A DNA stretch of 64,000 nucleotides from Chrysomallon squamiferum (GCA_012295275.1 CM022678.1:17664278-17728277), one strand, 5' to 3'; positions 1 through 13,700 are shown, counted from the first letter of the stretch. Made by a program: numbers and translations. The notes: generated by a model not told the origin, from the letters alone.

Positions 1-328
1 AAATTTGTAATAATTTTGCATTTCTGTAATTAATTCTTAATATATTCTGATCATATGTTTCTGAGTAATTGTTTTGTTACCTGACCTCAATCTTTTATAA
101 CAATAAAGTATGTTGAAAGAATAACAAGGTTGGGTACATGTTTAGAAGCAGTCATAATTTCCATTATTTTCATTTATATTATTAACTTTATTACTATTAC
201 TACTACTACTGTTATTATTATTGTTATTATTATTACAAAACTATTATTACTACTATTACTATTATTATTGTTCTTGTTGTTAACGTTGCTGTTGTTATTA
301 TTATTATTAATACCATCACTGTTTATAG

Positions 329-1557
329 AAGACAAAGGATGGTTATGAGTCAGTGCTGTCACCAGTTCCAGCCACCATTGATGTTTTCTCAGTTAAAATG
401 TGGAGCAGTAAGGAAGTAAAAACCTGGTTACTGAAAAACAATATTACAAGGTAATCTTCTTAGAAGCTGGAATGGGATATTAGGTTTTAAAATATAACTT
501 TGATGATAAGAACAAATTATATAAATGTATTTTACGTAATTTGAAGATATTATTTTAATTTGTTGTTAATAGAAACCAAATTTTACCATTCTGTTAAACA
601 AATTTTATGTGGGACCAAATGATTATTTAATGTAAAAAAATGAACACTAATCTTTGTTAATAATAAATTATGCTATCAGAATTATTGTTCTGCAAAGAGC
701 ACATGCATATACTGATATTATCAATTTTTTATGTGATGTCATTTCATGCCATGAATGTAAAAAGAAATCTATAGTGACTATGGAATATGACTACTTTTTA
801 TGATTTACTCAGTCTGTTATGTTTTATTCAGATATTTTAACAAAACAGTGTAAGTATGTTAGAAGATTGGTAGTAATTTTACATCTCTATAATTAATTCT
901 GAATACAAGTTGATGTCAGGATTTGATCTCTGAGCCTGTTAGTTTAAAGATGTGGATTAATCATGTTAAAATGTGAGATTTTGTGTGTGTGTTCTTTAAT
1001 GCAATATTTCACTCATATTTCATTGATTTATTTGAAATCTTCTGAATTTTATTTTAGTGAAAGTCTTCATACTTTGACAGGAAAGGAGGTGATATTTCTG
1101 AAGAATGTAAAACGGCAGGTAAACAGATTGAATCTTAAAATGTAATATTACTACAGTGGTGACAAACGATTAGCTTCATCATTGCAGAATGATTAATGAT
1201 TATTGTCCTAAATTATGAAATTTATCAGTATATACATTGTCTCAGGAAAAAGCCTGAAATATCTCATACATTTCTGTTTCACTTGTTTTTGTTTTCTCTT
1301 TGATCATCTTACTTTTGTATTAGCTGGGTTTTTTCACCTCTCTCTCTCTGTCTCTCTCTCTCTCTGACATTCTTTCAAGATACATGAAATTCTGTGACTA
1401 TCTATTTTAGTAATTTTATATGTTAATTGAAATATTATATTTATTTCAGGCACCTGAGTTTTACTACCAGACTTTGAAGAAAGAATTAAGACTGAAGTCT
1501 ATAAACAGCATCATGGAATTCACTAATCTTCTCAAAACTATTCAACAACAAAGATGA
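329..1557 (+). CDS. C-terminal exons of a SAM-domain-like protein (5' part outside window)
   Basis: Four exons join in phase: 329-450, 832-849, 1058-1118 and 1450-1557 (stop TGA). The joined product contains WSSKEVKTWLL, NITRYFNKTV, TLTGKEVIFLKNV and FYYQTLKKELRLKSI, then ends about 20 residues later at TIQQQR. The order Trp-x-x-x-x-Val-x-x-Trp-Leu, a central LTGKEVIFL and a terminal basic helix is typical of a sterile alpha motif, a small helical protein-interaction domain. Acceptors (tatag, ttcag, tttag, ttcag) and donors (gtaatc, gtaagt, gtaaac) are all GT-AG. The 18-nt second exon supplies part of the helix 1 to helix 2 link and is phase neutral. Upstream exons lie left of the window, so the full protein cannot be named. 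I do not recognise the family; other helical domains are possible. Confidence 0.6.
832..849 (+). CDS. 18-nt microexon of the SAM-domain gene
   Basis: Acceptor tgttttattcag precedes and donor gtaagt follows. The exon completes an Arg codon and adds Y-F-N-K-T plus the first two bases of a Val codon. Entry and exit phases are the same, so inclusion adds six residues without shifting the frame. With it the SAM-like helix spacing looks normal; without it the domain would be short. Confidence 0.55.
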
Positions 1558-2340
1558 TATGTCTGTCATTTTGTGTAATGTTTGACATTATTTCTTTTCT
1601 TTCTTACTGTTGGTTTGTTCTTTCTTTCCATCCAAGATTTGTTCTGATGCAAATTCTCCCCATTTGTTCCTTTGTTGCCATCAGTTTCATTTTTCTTGGG
1701 ATTATTATTATTTTTATTATTATTACTGTTATTATATTGTTATTATTATTATTATATTACTATTATGTTATTGTTTTATTTATTTCATTAGGTAGTTTGT
1801 TATCATTACTATTATTTCTATTATTATTATTATTAGTATAATTATTATTTTTCCTTTTCTATTTCTTTTTAAAATAATAATTTCTCTCTCTTTCTCATCA
1901 TATATCCGTTTCTTTTTCTTCGGCAAGAAGCAATATTAAACAGTATCAATGCATTTACTTATACACCTATTTCATATTACAGAATTTTTCTGATATTTAT
2001 TGATCTATATTCAGTTTTTACATGAAATTTGTGTTCATAAGTCTTATACAGTAAAATATTTATTTTGTTAAGTAGTTGAAAATTCAGGTGTTTTTTTTAC
2101 AGGAAATGGGATGCTGGCAATCCCATCAGTCAAAGCTTTATGTTTCAGTTCACTTTTGATAGGTGAATTTTTATTAAAAGATAGTAATTCAAACGTTTTG
2201 TCTTTGTTATTTTTTATTTAAACTTTGTTATATTTACAAGTTTTACTACATCTACAAGACTCTTTCCAACTAAATAACAAAGAAAAAAGAAAAGCTGATT
2301 ATTTAGCCTCCTTATCTCTTATTTTATTTATTAAAATGAG
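1558..2340 (+). other. Probable 3' UTR and intergenic sequence after the SAM gene
   Basis: No coding exon is seen. The stretch holds a (TTA)n-rich segment (about 1700-1845), T-rich runs and only weak poly(A)-signal variants (ATTAAA-like near 1936), so the transcript end is not placed. ORFs here are translations of the TTA repeat. Confidence 0.4.
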
Positions 2341-2539
2341 TTAACTGTTTGGATCCTGCTCATTTTTTAAATTAAAAGCCAGGAAATCAACACTATAAAA
2401 TACACATTCCACAAACTAGCAATAACAACATGAGGCACCATTATGAACGAAATTGGTTGAGTATAAAATTGGGCCAAGGAGCATACACACTTAATCTTTG
2501 CTATACAAGAAAACCTGACAATGGTCGCCAAAGAGTTAA
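2341..2539. mobile_element. Possible 199-bp piggyBac-type MITE with TTAA ends
   Basis: The left end reads TTAACTGTTTGGATCC. The right end, read on the other strand, is TTAACTCTTTGGCGACC. The two match at 13 of about 17 positions, and both begin with TTAA, the target site used by piggyBac-superfamily elements. There is no transposase ORF. Another TTAACTCTTTTGG end starts at 2548 facing right, making a hairpin with the right end. Assignment rests only on these short termini. Confidence 0.3.
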
Positions 2540-2819
2540 ACATTTTGTTAACTCTTTTGGTGCCAGATTTTAGCACAGCATGCACTTACCAGTTAGGTGT
2601 TGTGGTGAAAGTTACCTATTTTACCTCTACTGTATATAAAAACCAGTGAGTTAGGTTGATATATCTCACCAGCAGAACAGATATGGTTAAACATTCATTT
2701 CTCTACATGTGTACTAAGATATGGTACTAAGATATCCATGCTTACAAATATAATGTATAATATATATATATAAACTTGGTTAAATGAAAAAAAACAACAC
2801 ACAAACAGACTCAACAAAG

Positions 2820-2825
2820 TTTATT
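2820..2825 (-). terminator. Candidate poly(A) signal ending the MTMR9 transcript
   Basis: On the minus strand AATAAA is followed within 20-40 nt by a G/T-rich then T-rich downstream element (GTCTGTTTGTGTGTTG, then a T8 run). It is the best-formed minus-strand signal downstream of the MTMR9 stop codon at 5900. It implies a 3' UTR of about 3.1 kb, although earlier AATAAA sites (for example near 4750) could also be used. Confidence 0.45.
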
Positions 2826-4184
2826 ACAATCTATGACATCACTAACACAGATTTATTGCACATTGCCCCATACAAAATTTGATGATGTTAACAGATATGT
2901 ACACTTAATGTACTAACAACAGTATTTTCCAGTTCTAAACAGCTGTGACAGTAAAAATGTGACCTGGCAATATGAATGCAAAATGAGAAGCAAATGTCAC
3001 ATGACTGAATTATTAAACCTGATTGGTTGGAAAAATGTGTTCATGGAAAAAAAAAAAAAATTAAAATCAAAATTAATTGGCTATAATTAGTGTGTGCATG
3101 TGTGTGTGTGTTGTAAAACCTTTGTGGTTAGATATTATTCACAAAAAAAGAAAAGAAAACCAACTTATTGATTGTAATTAATCAAAATAAAGAAACCCTG
3201 ATTGGTTGGCTATAATTAGTTCAATGACATACACAAATCTGATTGGCTGGCTATAATTAGCTCACAAAATAAATGTAAATAAAAACATTTAACTCACAAG
3301 TTAATTAATTTGTCTGTATCTCAAGTGAAAACATTGCTTGTCTTTACTCAAAATGATTCACCTTGCAAACATTCAGTGATTATTTTACAAATTTTGGATC
3401 AGAAACAAGCTAATGAAATATTAAATAAAATGTTAAAAATTACAACATTTTTGGATTTTACCAACCAAAGTTAGTTTCAGAATCTTGATTTTGAGTTTTA
3501 CAGATTTACTGATTCTATCTTCCTCTGCAAGTTAGAAATAGCTACAGAAAAGATTTCTAGACACTGATTATAATATAGACTTTTAAATCTAAAAAAAATA
3601 AAAGGAAAAAAAGGTATAACAAAACTTTTGACAATTTTAGGTTGTTAATAAAGGTTTTGGAATGGTTACATTTCTGGAATGATAAGTACATTTGTAGCAA
3701 AGACCTTTAAAGCATATACAACAGATTAATTATGGATGAACAACTGAGAAATCATCAACTAAAATCAATTATTTGTGTGTGTGAGAGAAGGGATGTATCT
3801 GTCTGTCTGTCTAGGTGCCCTGAATAAGAGTTCTGAGACAGTTTAAATAGCATCATATCTTGTCATACTATACTTTGTTATATGGAACATTGATTCAGTT
3901 ACATTTATGTCACATGTAAATACTTAACAACTAATTTTTCTTTTCATAATAACAATTTTCTGATAAGTTTTAGCACCTGCTACAAAAGACTGTCATAGTT
4001 ACATATGTAAACAAGATAACTAACCATTGATGGATTTGTTTTAAACCATTATGAATGCACACAAAAATGTGAAGTAAAACATTTTCATAAACTGTACTCC
4101 AGTCAAAATGTTTATTCTGTGAAATCCAAGAAGAAAATAAAAAAATATAAATAAAAATAAAAATAATAATAATAATAATAAAAG

Positions 4185-4247
<63 letters not shown>

Positions 4248-5899
4248 GTATATACAAGATGTAATTTAATTATCTTGCCAATTAATTTTTATTTTAAGTA
4301 AATCTGTCATTAAGTGATTTAATTTTTATTTAAATTTAATAAACTGTGCTGTGATAGTAACAGAAACAGTCTGAGGTAGAGTATTTGTCTGAGGAACTCA
4401 AGGTTGTGAGTTCAAATCTGAGATCAAAATATATATATATATTTTATTATTTTTTTGTTTCTTTTTTTACAACATCAACATATTTGCAGAAATGTTAAAA
4501 ATTTGGATAAATAAATAAATAAAATAAAATAATATAAAAATATAAATTAATCAATCAGTAAATATAAATAAAATAAAATAAAATAAATTAAATAAGAAGA
4601 ATAAATAAATTAATAAATTTATTAATTAATTAATTAATCAGTAAATATAAATAAAATAAAATAAAATAAAATAAAATAAGAATAAATTCATCAATAATTA
4701 AATAAGCAGTATGTTTCAGAATTACATCATACACTGCAAAATATAACCGTTTATTAATTTTATTTTTTAAATTTAATTATACACTGTGTATTTGACATTT
4801 TAATTTTCCATAATAATAATAATAATAATAATACAAACAATACAAAAATCAGACAGAGTGATGGGTTTTTTTAATATCACAATGCATTTTTAAAAATGTA
4901 ATAAATTTTCTAGCAAAAACCTAGACAGATGTTGCAGAATGATAGACTGGATGCCAGGTGATTTCAGATAACAAAAACAGTTTGTTTTATAACAGATATA
5001 TTACAATACAGTAATTCGTATAACAATAATTGTATATATTACTATTCAAAAACAAAAAAAAAAATAATAAAAAATAAGTAGAAAAACCCCCAAAACAGAT
5101 TGTATGCATAAATTATGACATAACATAAAACAATTTTTGCAATACCATCAATACTTTAATGATTACAAATAATGACAGACTGTATGCAGGGCATTTTAAA
5201 ATGAAATACATATGTAATAATGTAGTCAGTATTTTAAGTGATCGTAAATGAATGCAGACTGTATGCAAGGCATTTTAAAATAAAACAAATCATTGACTAC
5301 AACTATTATAGTCAATACATTAATGATAATAAATGATGCTAGACTGTTTGCAGGGAATTTTCAAAACGTATTCATTGACTTATAAATATTCACCTAAAAT
5401 GGTCATTTTTGTAACAGCATCATAAAACCTTGTACTTAATAAAGACTAACAATGAATTAAATATTTGAACAATATAATAAATCTGAGATGACATATAGTT
5501 ATAGATGGTTTTATGAGTATTTTGAAAAGCATAAAGCTTGTAGTTGACAACTATGCATTTTTACAGCTAATTCACTTTTCTTTTTCTTTTTTTTTAGAAT
5601 TATAGACTGAATGCTGGCCATTTTAAAAAAATTTCTAAGCCACATGCAAAACATATTAAATAAATAAATAATTCTAATAAATTTTATAAAGTATTATTTC
5701 ATTGGCTGTATCTTGAAAAAAACCAGCATAACACACTAATACATCATCTTAATAGATAGACTGTACGCTTGGCTTTTTGATTATTTTCAGAAGCTACAAG
5801 GCAATGTTACTAACAAATAAATAAAGTTCATCTAGGATGTGTCACCTGTGTAACACCTGTGTAACACCTGTGTAACACCTATATAATACAGGTAAGTAA
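2826..5899 (-). other. MTMR9: Probable long 3' UTR of MTMR9, repeat rich
   Basis: No coding sequence was found between the MTMR9 stop and the candidate poly(A) signal. The stretch contains three or four diverged copies of CTGATTGGTTGGCTATAATT (about 3017-3260), an (AAT)n array (4165-4245), an (AAAT)/(TAAA)-rich block (4500-4680), a tRNA-like segment (about 4357-4425), six diverged copies of AGACTGTATGCAGGGCATTT (4940-5790), and four copies of the 11-mer CACCTGTGTAA (5842-5880). Confidence 0.45.
4357..4425 (+). repeat. tRNA-like SINE head (possible)
   Basis: TGAGGTAGAGTATTTG resembles a tRNA A box. GAGTTCAAATCT, about 35 nt downstream, resembles a B box (GGTTCAAATCC). No cloverleaf could be closed with confidence, so a degenerate tRNA-derived SINE is likelier than a functional tRNA. 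Confidence 0.3.
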
Positions 5900-5989
5900 T
5901 TAATGTTCATTGTTCTCTGGCCCATCCTCTGTAGATGGTGCGATCACCCCAGCCATCAAACCTTCTTTTTCTAGACTAGCCAGTTGTCT

Positions 5990-6063
<74 letters not shown>

Positions 6064-6174
6064 TAAAAATGTTAAGTATATGAGTATTATTATTTGTGAC
6101 TGGAAAGTGTTAAGAAAAGAACAATACCAGAGATGATGATGATGATGATAAACATAATAATAACAGAGATGATG

Positions 6175-6213
<39 letters not shown>

Positions 6214-6551
6214 TTACTAGAGATGTTTATAATAATAATAATAGTAATAGAAATGAATATAATAATAATAATAATAATGTTGCATAATGTTTTAAGTTTA
6301 AAGTAATACCTTCTCAATTTTGTGACCTTTGACCTCAGCTCTTTATCATATTCCCTAATCTTTGCAATCTCTGACCAAGCCTCCTGTTCAGGTCGAAGGT
6401 CAACTTGGCTTCTGAGATATAACCCACTCCATAGGGTCTGTAAAAGAAAACAAAATGAAAAAGAACAGAAAGTCAAAATAAGGACATTTGTAACAGACAT
6501 ACATTGATATATCAGTGTACAATTGTATTTACACACATACAGATATATATA

Positions 6552-6621
<70 letters not shown>

Positions 6622-6687
6622 GATATATCCATAAATGTTTCAACAAAAGATCTTAACTGTGAAAATATGTGGGAATTCAGTGACAAT

Positions 6688-6736
<49 letters not shown>

Positions 6737-9435
6737 GGGGGAGAGGGGGAGACGTGGAGAGGGGGAGAGAGACACAGAGAGGGAAAGAGTATAAGAAATA
6801 AAAACAAAGACAGAGCCAGATAGAGAGAGACACACAGACAGACTGACATACCAAACTCTGAGGTGCCACAGAAGGCCAGATCACAGCTGGATTGGGGTCA
6901 TACATTGGATTCAAATACTGCTGAATAATCTCAGGTCTGTTAATGTAAGACCTGAAAAACAAAAACATCTCCACAAACTTAAATCTTCATAATGTCCTGC
7001 ATGAAGTGCCATGGAAACATAGCAATGGTTTTATTTAATTTTTAAATATTTATATTAACAGTTCACATACGTTTGGTTAAAAATGAGAATAATTAGAATA
7101 AAAACCTATTCTGTGTTTAATCATCTATTCAGAATCATTACAACACTGGTAAAAAAATAATTATAAAATATTTCAAAAATTACTTTTAGTGCTATAAATA
7201 GAAAAGCATATCAAAATATTTAGCTATAATTAAGAAATATTTTGTCAAAGATTCTTACTTATCATTACTAGTATAATTATCATTAATGGTACTAAAATTT
7301 ATCAATACTAGTACTAAAAATTACCATTACTCGTATACTAAATGGCATCGTTACTGGTATTAGAATACATCTTTAAAAGTTATGATTATTTATATAAAAG
7401 TTATCTTGAAAATTTATCATTATTGATACAAGATTTCTAAGATGGTCACATCTCTGTCACTCTTGAATACTGAGACTACAATAACAACTGGTTACTGGTT
7501 GTGTTTCTGCTGCTGTGTTTCCTGTCAAATGTTAAAATATTTTAATATTTACCACAAAGAGACAGTTCGCTTTGACAGTTTGTGTGATGCTCTGTCTCTT
7601 TCCGAATCACACATGAACGTTCCTGTAAGAAAATCACAAACATTTTATAACATCTTCATTTCATTTCAAACTCTTACTGTTTGACTTTTACAAGTGTTAC
7701 TATTGTTAAGCTTGTTAAATTTAGGGTGCCAGAAAGCTGATGGTACATCTGTTTATACATAAGGAGAGACATATGGACTTGTTTTGTATAAACAGCTTAG
7801 ATACATATACTATTATTATTATTATTATTAATATTACTAAATAAAGATATAAATACAATTAACTATACTGTACATACACAAATACACACATACACAGAAA
7901 CAGACACAAATATGCCTATCTATAAAACACATCTACACAACACACACACACAGTACTACAAAACACAGAGAATATGTGAACTGTTTGTAACTGAATACAA
8001 GACAGCACTTACCATACGGAGAAGAGTATGCATGCTGAACCAGGAGAATAAGAAAATCTTCATTGAACTCAAATGAACAAGGAAACTGTTGCCAAATCTG
8101 AAAATAACAGATAATAATAATGACTGAGCTTTTAGAATACAAATTAAATAAATAATTATTTAATAATAATATCAAAACTATTAATAATGAAAATATACCT
8201 GTTTTACATATTGAAATATTTTCAAATATTTAAAACATTTTTTTTTTTACTTTAAAGAAATAATTTTTCATATAATTGTACACAAGAAACAAGACAATAT
8301 TCAGATGAAAAAATTCTGTTACTATCTCAAACACACATTTATCTTACATATTAAAATGTATTCAAGGTAATTTTAATGTAATTGTACATACATGGACTCA
8401 GATGAAAATTCTGTTAATATCCAAACATATATCTGTTAAAAAAACAAAATGCATTTGGTACATTTCCTTAAATATTAAATAAATATCTTAAAATAACTAC
8501 AAACACCCATGAAAGAGCTCAGATTTTTACTATGTTTTGTTTTGTACAACATGCATTTAAACAAAATAACAAAAAGAAGACAATACTAAACAGAAGAAAA
8601 AAAATTAAAAATATTTCTTTATCACATCTACATATCACACAAAAAAAGGTCAAAAAAAATAATAAAATTAACAAAAAAAAAATAAAATAAGTTTTTTTAC
8701 TTTTATTTTATTTTAGAAAGTTAAAATATTTTTTATAACATTTACTTCTTTTCTACTGCATATAATCAAGAAAACAGATTTTTACTGTGGTTTCTATAGA
8801 TTTCTTCTAAAACATTTATCATATTTTTTCTTTGCAAAGTAACTGAAAACCTGAAAAACAGATTTTTACTGTGGTTTCTGTGGAGTGTCTTGTAAACTGT
8901 TTATCAAGTTTTTACCTGCCACACACAGTCGAGGAAAAGTAAGAAGACAGGAGACTCTTGTCTGTGTTTTGTGATCATAAAAACGCAGATTTCGCACATC
9001 GACTTCGAAACGGATGTCCTGCCTGCAACCATTCTCTCTCAATCAGAGCTTCAAACCTTTAAACAACAACAACAACAACAACAATAACAGTAATAAAAGT
9101 AATAATAATCATTCAAACCTTTAAACAATAACAATAACAATGAATATGATAATAATAATAACCATTCTCTCTCAATCAGAGCTTCAAACCTTTAAAACAA
9201 CAACAACAATAACAGTAATAATAAATAACAATAACAATCATAAACCTTTAAACAATAACAATAATAATAATAACAGTAATAGTAATAATAAATCAGATAA
9301 ACCTTTAAAAATAACAATAATAACAATAACAGTAATAGTAATAACCAGTCTCTCTCAATCAGAGCTTCAAACCTTTAAATAACAACAACAACAACAACAA
9401 CAATAATAATCATAATAATAATGATAATGATAATA

Positions 9436-9466
<31 letters not shown>

Positions 9467-10675
9467 ATTCTCTCTCAATCACAGCTTCAAACCTTTAAAT
9501 AATTATAATAGCAACAATAATAATAATGATAATAATATAAATAATTACAAGAGTAGTAATGACAACTTTACAGAATATAAACAGCAAAGTATCCACACAT
9601 GATGTTTTAATTTACTGGGGTTGACAACAACAGTGAAATTTGTGCTATTACTGAACACAACCCTTCCTCTAATGATTCACTGTCAAAACCCACAATGTCT
9701 GCCTTGAAATGTTGTCTTGTTTTATAAAATAAATGACTATACTGATTACATACATACTTAATTTCTGCTTGAGTACATATTCCATTACCAATTACAACAG
9801 TTGTTACATTAGATTATAAAATATCCACTGACAGTTATACTGCATCCATTAACAATTACTGTACCCACTAACAATTACTGTACCCACTAACAGTTACCTA
9901 CCCACTAACAGTTCGACAGTCCTGATCTAGGATTAACTGAGACAGTGAACTGATCTGCAAAGTCGAATCTAATCCCTCAGATCCATGGACCAGCACCGAG
10001 GCTCCTAGTTAAAAAAATAAACAACATAAATTTACAATTTTCATGAATGTTACAGAAAGATTATTGATTTCAATGCTGCCGTTCAACATCAGTCATTCAA
10101 AGATGTTTGAGAAGAAGTTAAAACTAGTTTTCTTAACATTCATACTTTTTTTTTTTCAAAGTGTCTTTGAATCTAAACAAAAAGAAATGTTTAATTTCTT
10201 TGATGACTTAAAATCAGAAATAAGTATTAGTAATGAAGAAGTTTAAAAATGAAATAACGAAATGTAAAACTTGAGTTTTTGGTAAAACATAATATAAAAT
10301 TAAAAAAAACAAAAAACAAGATGTAGTTTTTTTATTCAACCTTGTTCACAACATTTTTACACTTCTACATTTTAAAACAGTCATTCAGAAACCTTTGAAA
10401 ACACAGAATTATCACACAAAACACACATACAGACAGACACTCTGATATACACACCTACAGAAACACACACTCACACCTACCCTGACACACTCACACCTAC
10501 CCACACACACACATTCAGACAGCCACTAAAAATTCACTCCACTCTCCAGACTTGTGAATCTGAAAACTAAAAACAAAACCTCACCCTCCTTGTCTATGCA
10601 CTGTGCGACCACACACGCACATGTAAGAATGTCTTTGATGTGTGTCAGCCAGTTACTCACTCCAGCACACACAAC

Positions 10676-10706
<31 letters not shown>

Positions 10707-13700
10707 CACATTCAGACAGCTGTAAAAATACACTCCACTCTCCAGACTTGTGAATCTGAGAACTAAAAACAAAAAATTACACCAACTTGTAAACAAAACA
10801 AAACAATAATCTTATATGGTTATAGTTTTTATATTACAGTTTAGAAATGAAGTGAAATTAATGGTTAATTATATCAATATTTTACAATTATATCAACAGT
10901 AAACAAAACCAAAAATATAATCTTATGTGGTTATAGTTTTTATATTACAGTTCAGAAATGTAGTGAAATTAAAGTTTAATGATATCAAAATTTTACAATT
11001 ATGTCAACAGTGAAATTAAAGTTTAATTATATCAAATTTTACAGTAAACAAAAAAAAATAATAATAACCAATAATAATTCTTAGAGCAAATACAATTACA
11101 GTTGTTATATTATAATTCAGAAATGTAGTGAAATTAAAGTGATTTTTTTCTAAATCATTTTTCAAAGTTCTATTCTCATGCTACAGAAAAATTAATAATA
11201 ATACTTCTACTACTACTACTACTATTAATAATTACTAAAAATTATTACTATAATAATATTAATAATTTTATATTACTACTAAAATATATAAAAATTAAAA
11301 TATATTTTTACTGCTACTAATCATGTGCATTTGCACACATACATATATCCATATGAACATTTTTTATAATGAGATACACAAACAAAAGATGAAAATATTG
11401 CATCCATAAATTTTTCCAAAGTAATCAAAAAAACCTTCAACTATCTTGTTAAGTGAGTTGAAATCTATCTTTTTTTTGATGAATTCTTTTCCACAGTATC
11501 AAAATAATCGATATTTTAAAGAATAACAATTAAAATTAAAAACAAATAATAATACCTTCGACCATTTTGATGAGTGAGTCATGGAAAGCTTGTTTTCTTT
11601 CTATCGGTTGATGAATTCTTCTCCACTGTGGGTAGTGAGCCTCAGGTTCATATCCTCCCCCTACAAAAATACAAATACTGTAAAATGTACAAAATAAAAA
11701 TACAGTAAAATGTACAAAATAATAATAAAAATACAGTAAAATATATAAATAAAAAATAATGAAAAATTTACAGAATATAAATACAGTAAAACAATATACA
11801 AAACAAACATATCGTAAAATATATAAAATAAAAATACAGAAAAATATATAAAAAACAAAAAGAAAAGGAAAATATATAAAACAAAAAGACAGTAAAATAT
11901 ACAAAACCTAAATAATGTAAAATATATCAAAATAAAAATACACTGAAGTCAAACTAGCTGTGGCAGACTACTGCCCATTGGTCACACAGTACATCAAACT
12001 AACATTTTCACCACTGAAGTGAGGAGGGTCATCAAACTACTTCACTATGTAACAGTTGACAACTGACCAGTGGTCAGACAGTACATCAGACTAACATTTT
12101 AACTACTGAAATGAGGAGGGTCATAAAACTACCTCACTATGCAAGAGTGGACAGCTTACCAGTGGTCAAACAGCACGGACTACTAACTAACATGTTCACT
12201 ACTGAGGTAGAAAGACAGAAAGACACAAACCTTTAGCCTGAGACATCTTAGCCACACTTTGAGCCCGAGTGTCGACGATGTAACCTTTTCTTCCAATTCC
12301 TAGAACTGAGTTTATCATCTTCTCATCGTCCTTGCATCGTCTGCCGTTCTGACCTGTCAGCGGCTGACTGCTTCGCAACATCACAGCCTGAGCCAGAACG
12401 AAAAATTAGATTTTGAAAAAATTTTTATAAAATTTTAATACGATTTCAACGATTTTCAAACTTCATTGATTAACTCTCCCATGACAACCAAAAATACAAG
12501 ACAGAATTTAAAAAAATTGTTTATTAAAATTTTGAATTAATATTTTCACTACTAAGATTAATATTAATTGTAAAAACACTTTACTGTGATAGAAACATAA
12601 AATTCCACAAAACTACTGTACTGGACTGACAAAAAAAGTATTAAAATTGTTAGATATTCTGATATATATATATAAATGTATCTGGATAAATAAAACAGTT
12701 GTTAAAGGCTAATAAAGGAAAAATCAGTGTCAAAATTGCTGCATTTGACTGACAAAACTGTGACACAGTACACAAGAGATTGTGTTTTAATAAAATAATT
12801 TGACTTATAGATTATATGAAAAGCTCAACATCAAAATCACTCAACTGGAGTGACAAAACTGTACGAATGATTTGTTACAAGTTAATTTTGTTACATAGGT
12901 AAATGTAAATTCAAAATCACGAAGGTGTCATTAAAGATATTCAGAAAGTTAAAAGATGACGTTAACAAAGAGTAAACAGTTTCAATTATTCGAATATCCT
13001 CAAAACCAAAATTCCAGATATTACAACACAGATAAAAAAAAAAAAAGAATCTATTTAAAAAATTATTATGTCAAAGAAAAAAACTATTAAAAAAAAAAAG
13101 AAAAAAGAAACATCAAAAACATTTTTAATAATTTTGTTCTCTTGATTAATATAACTTTATAATACATCCCAACTAATTTATGTGGATTACAATTATATAT
13201 ATATATTTTTTTTTATTATTATTATCAACACATCTACTATAGAGTATCTACATTCATTATCTATACTACAGTATCTAAATCAACAGCTATACACCATAAC
13301 CTACATGAAAAAGCTTATTCATTAAATTTATCGCTGATATTAAAATATTTTGTTTTAAAAAGTCACCTTGCTGTCTCTGTGGTAGTAACTAAGGACAGGA
13401 AATCGGCCATGTTGTCTGAATGCAGCTACTTTGATGATCATCTCGTCATCAATACATTTTGGCACAATCACTGCATGTGGGTAAGATGGGCAAATCTGAA
13501 ACAAGTAAAAAAAAATAAATATCTTAATAAAATTTAAAATAAACTGAAATTTCTAAATATGTTAAAAGTGTAAAACAAACACAAGTGTATGTGGTCCAAA
13601 TATTCATTTTCTGATTATGATATTTATTTAATTTCATTAATGTTTGTACTGGTTATAGATATAAATATTTTTATAATCTGTACATCATCTGTTTATTATA

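Noticed and set aside
130-362. Open frames on both strands rich in Leu/Ile or Asn
   Set aside because: Translations of the (TTA)n/(TTG)n tract; the real exon begins at 329 in another frame.
4357-4425. Functional tRNA gene
   Set aside because: A and B boxes are recognisable but acceptor and anticodon stems do not pair.
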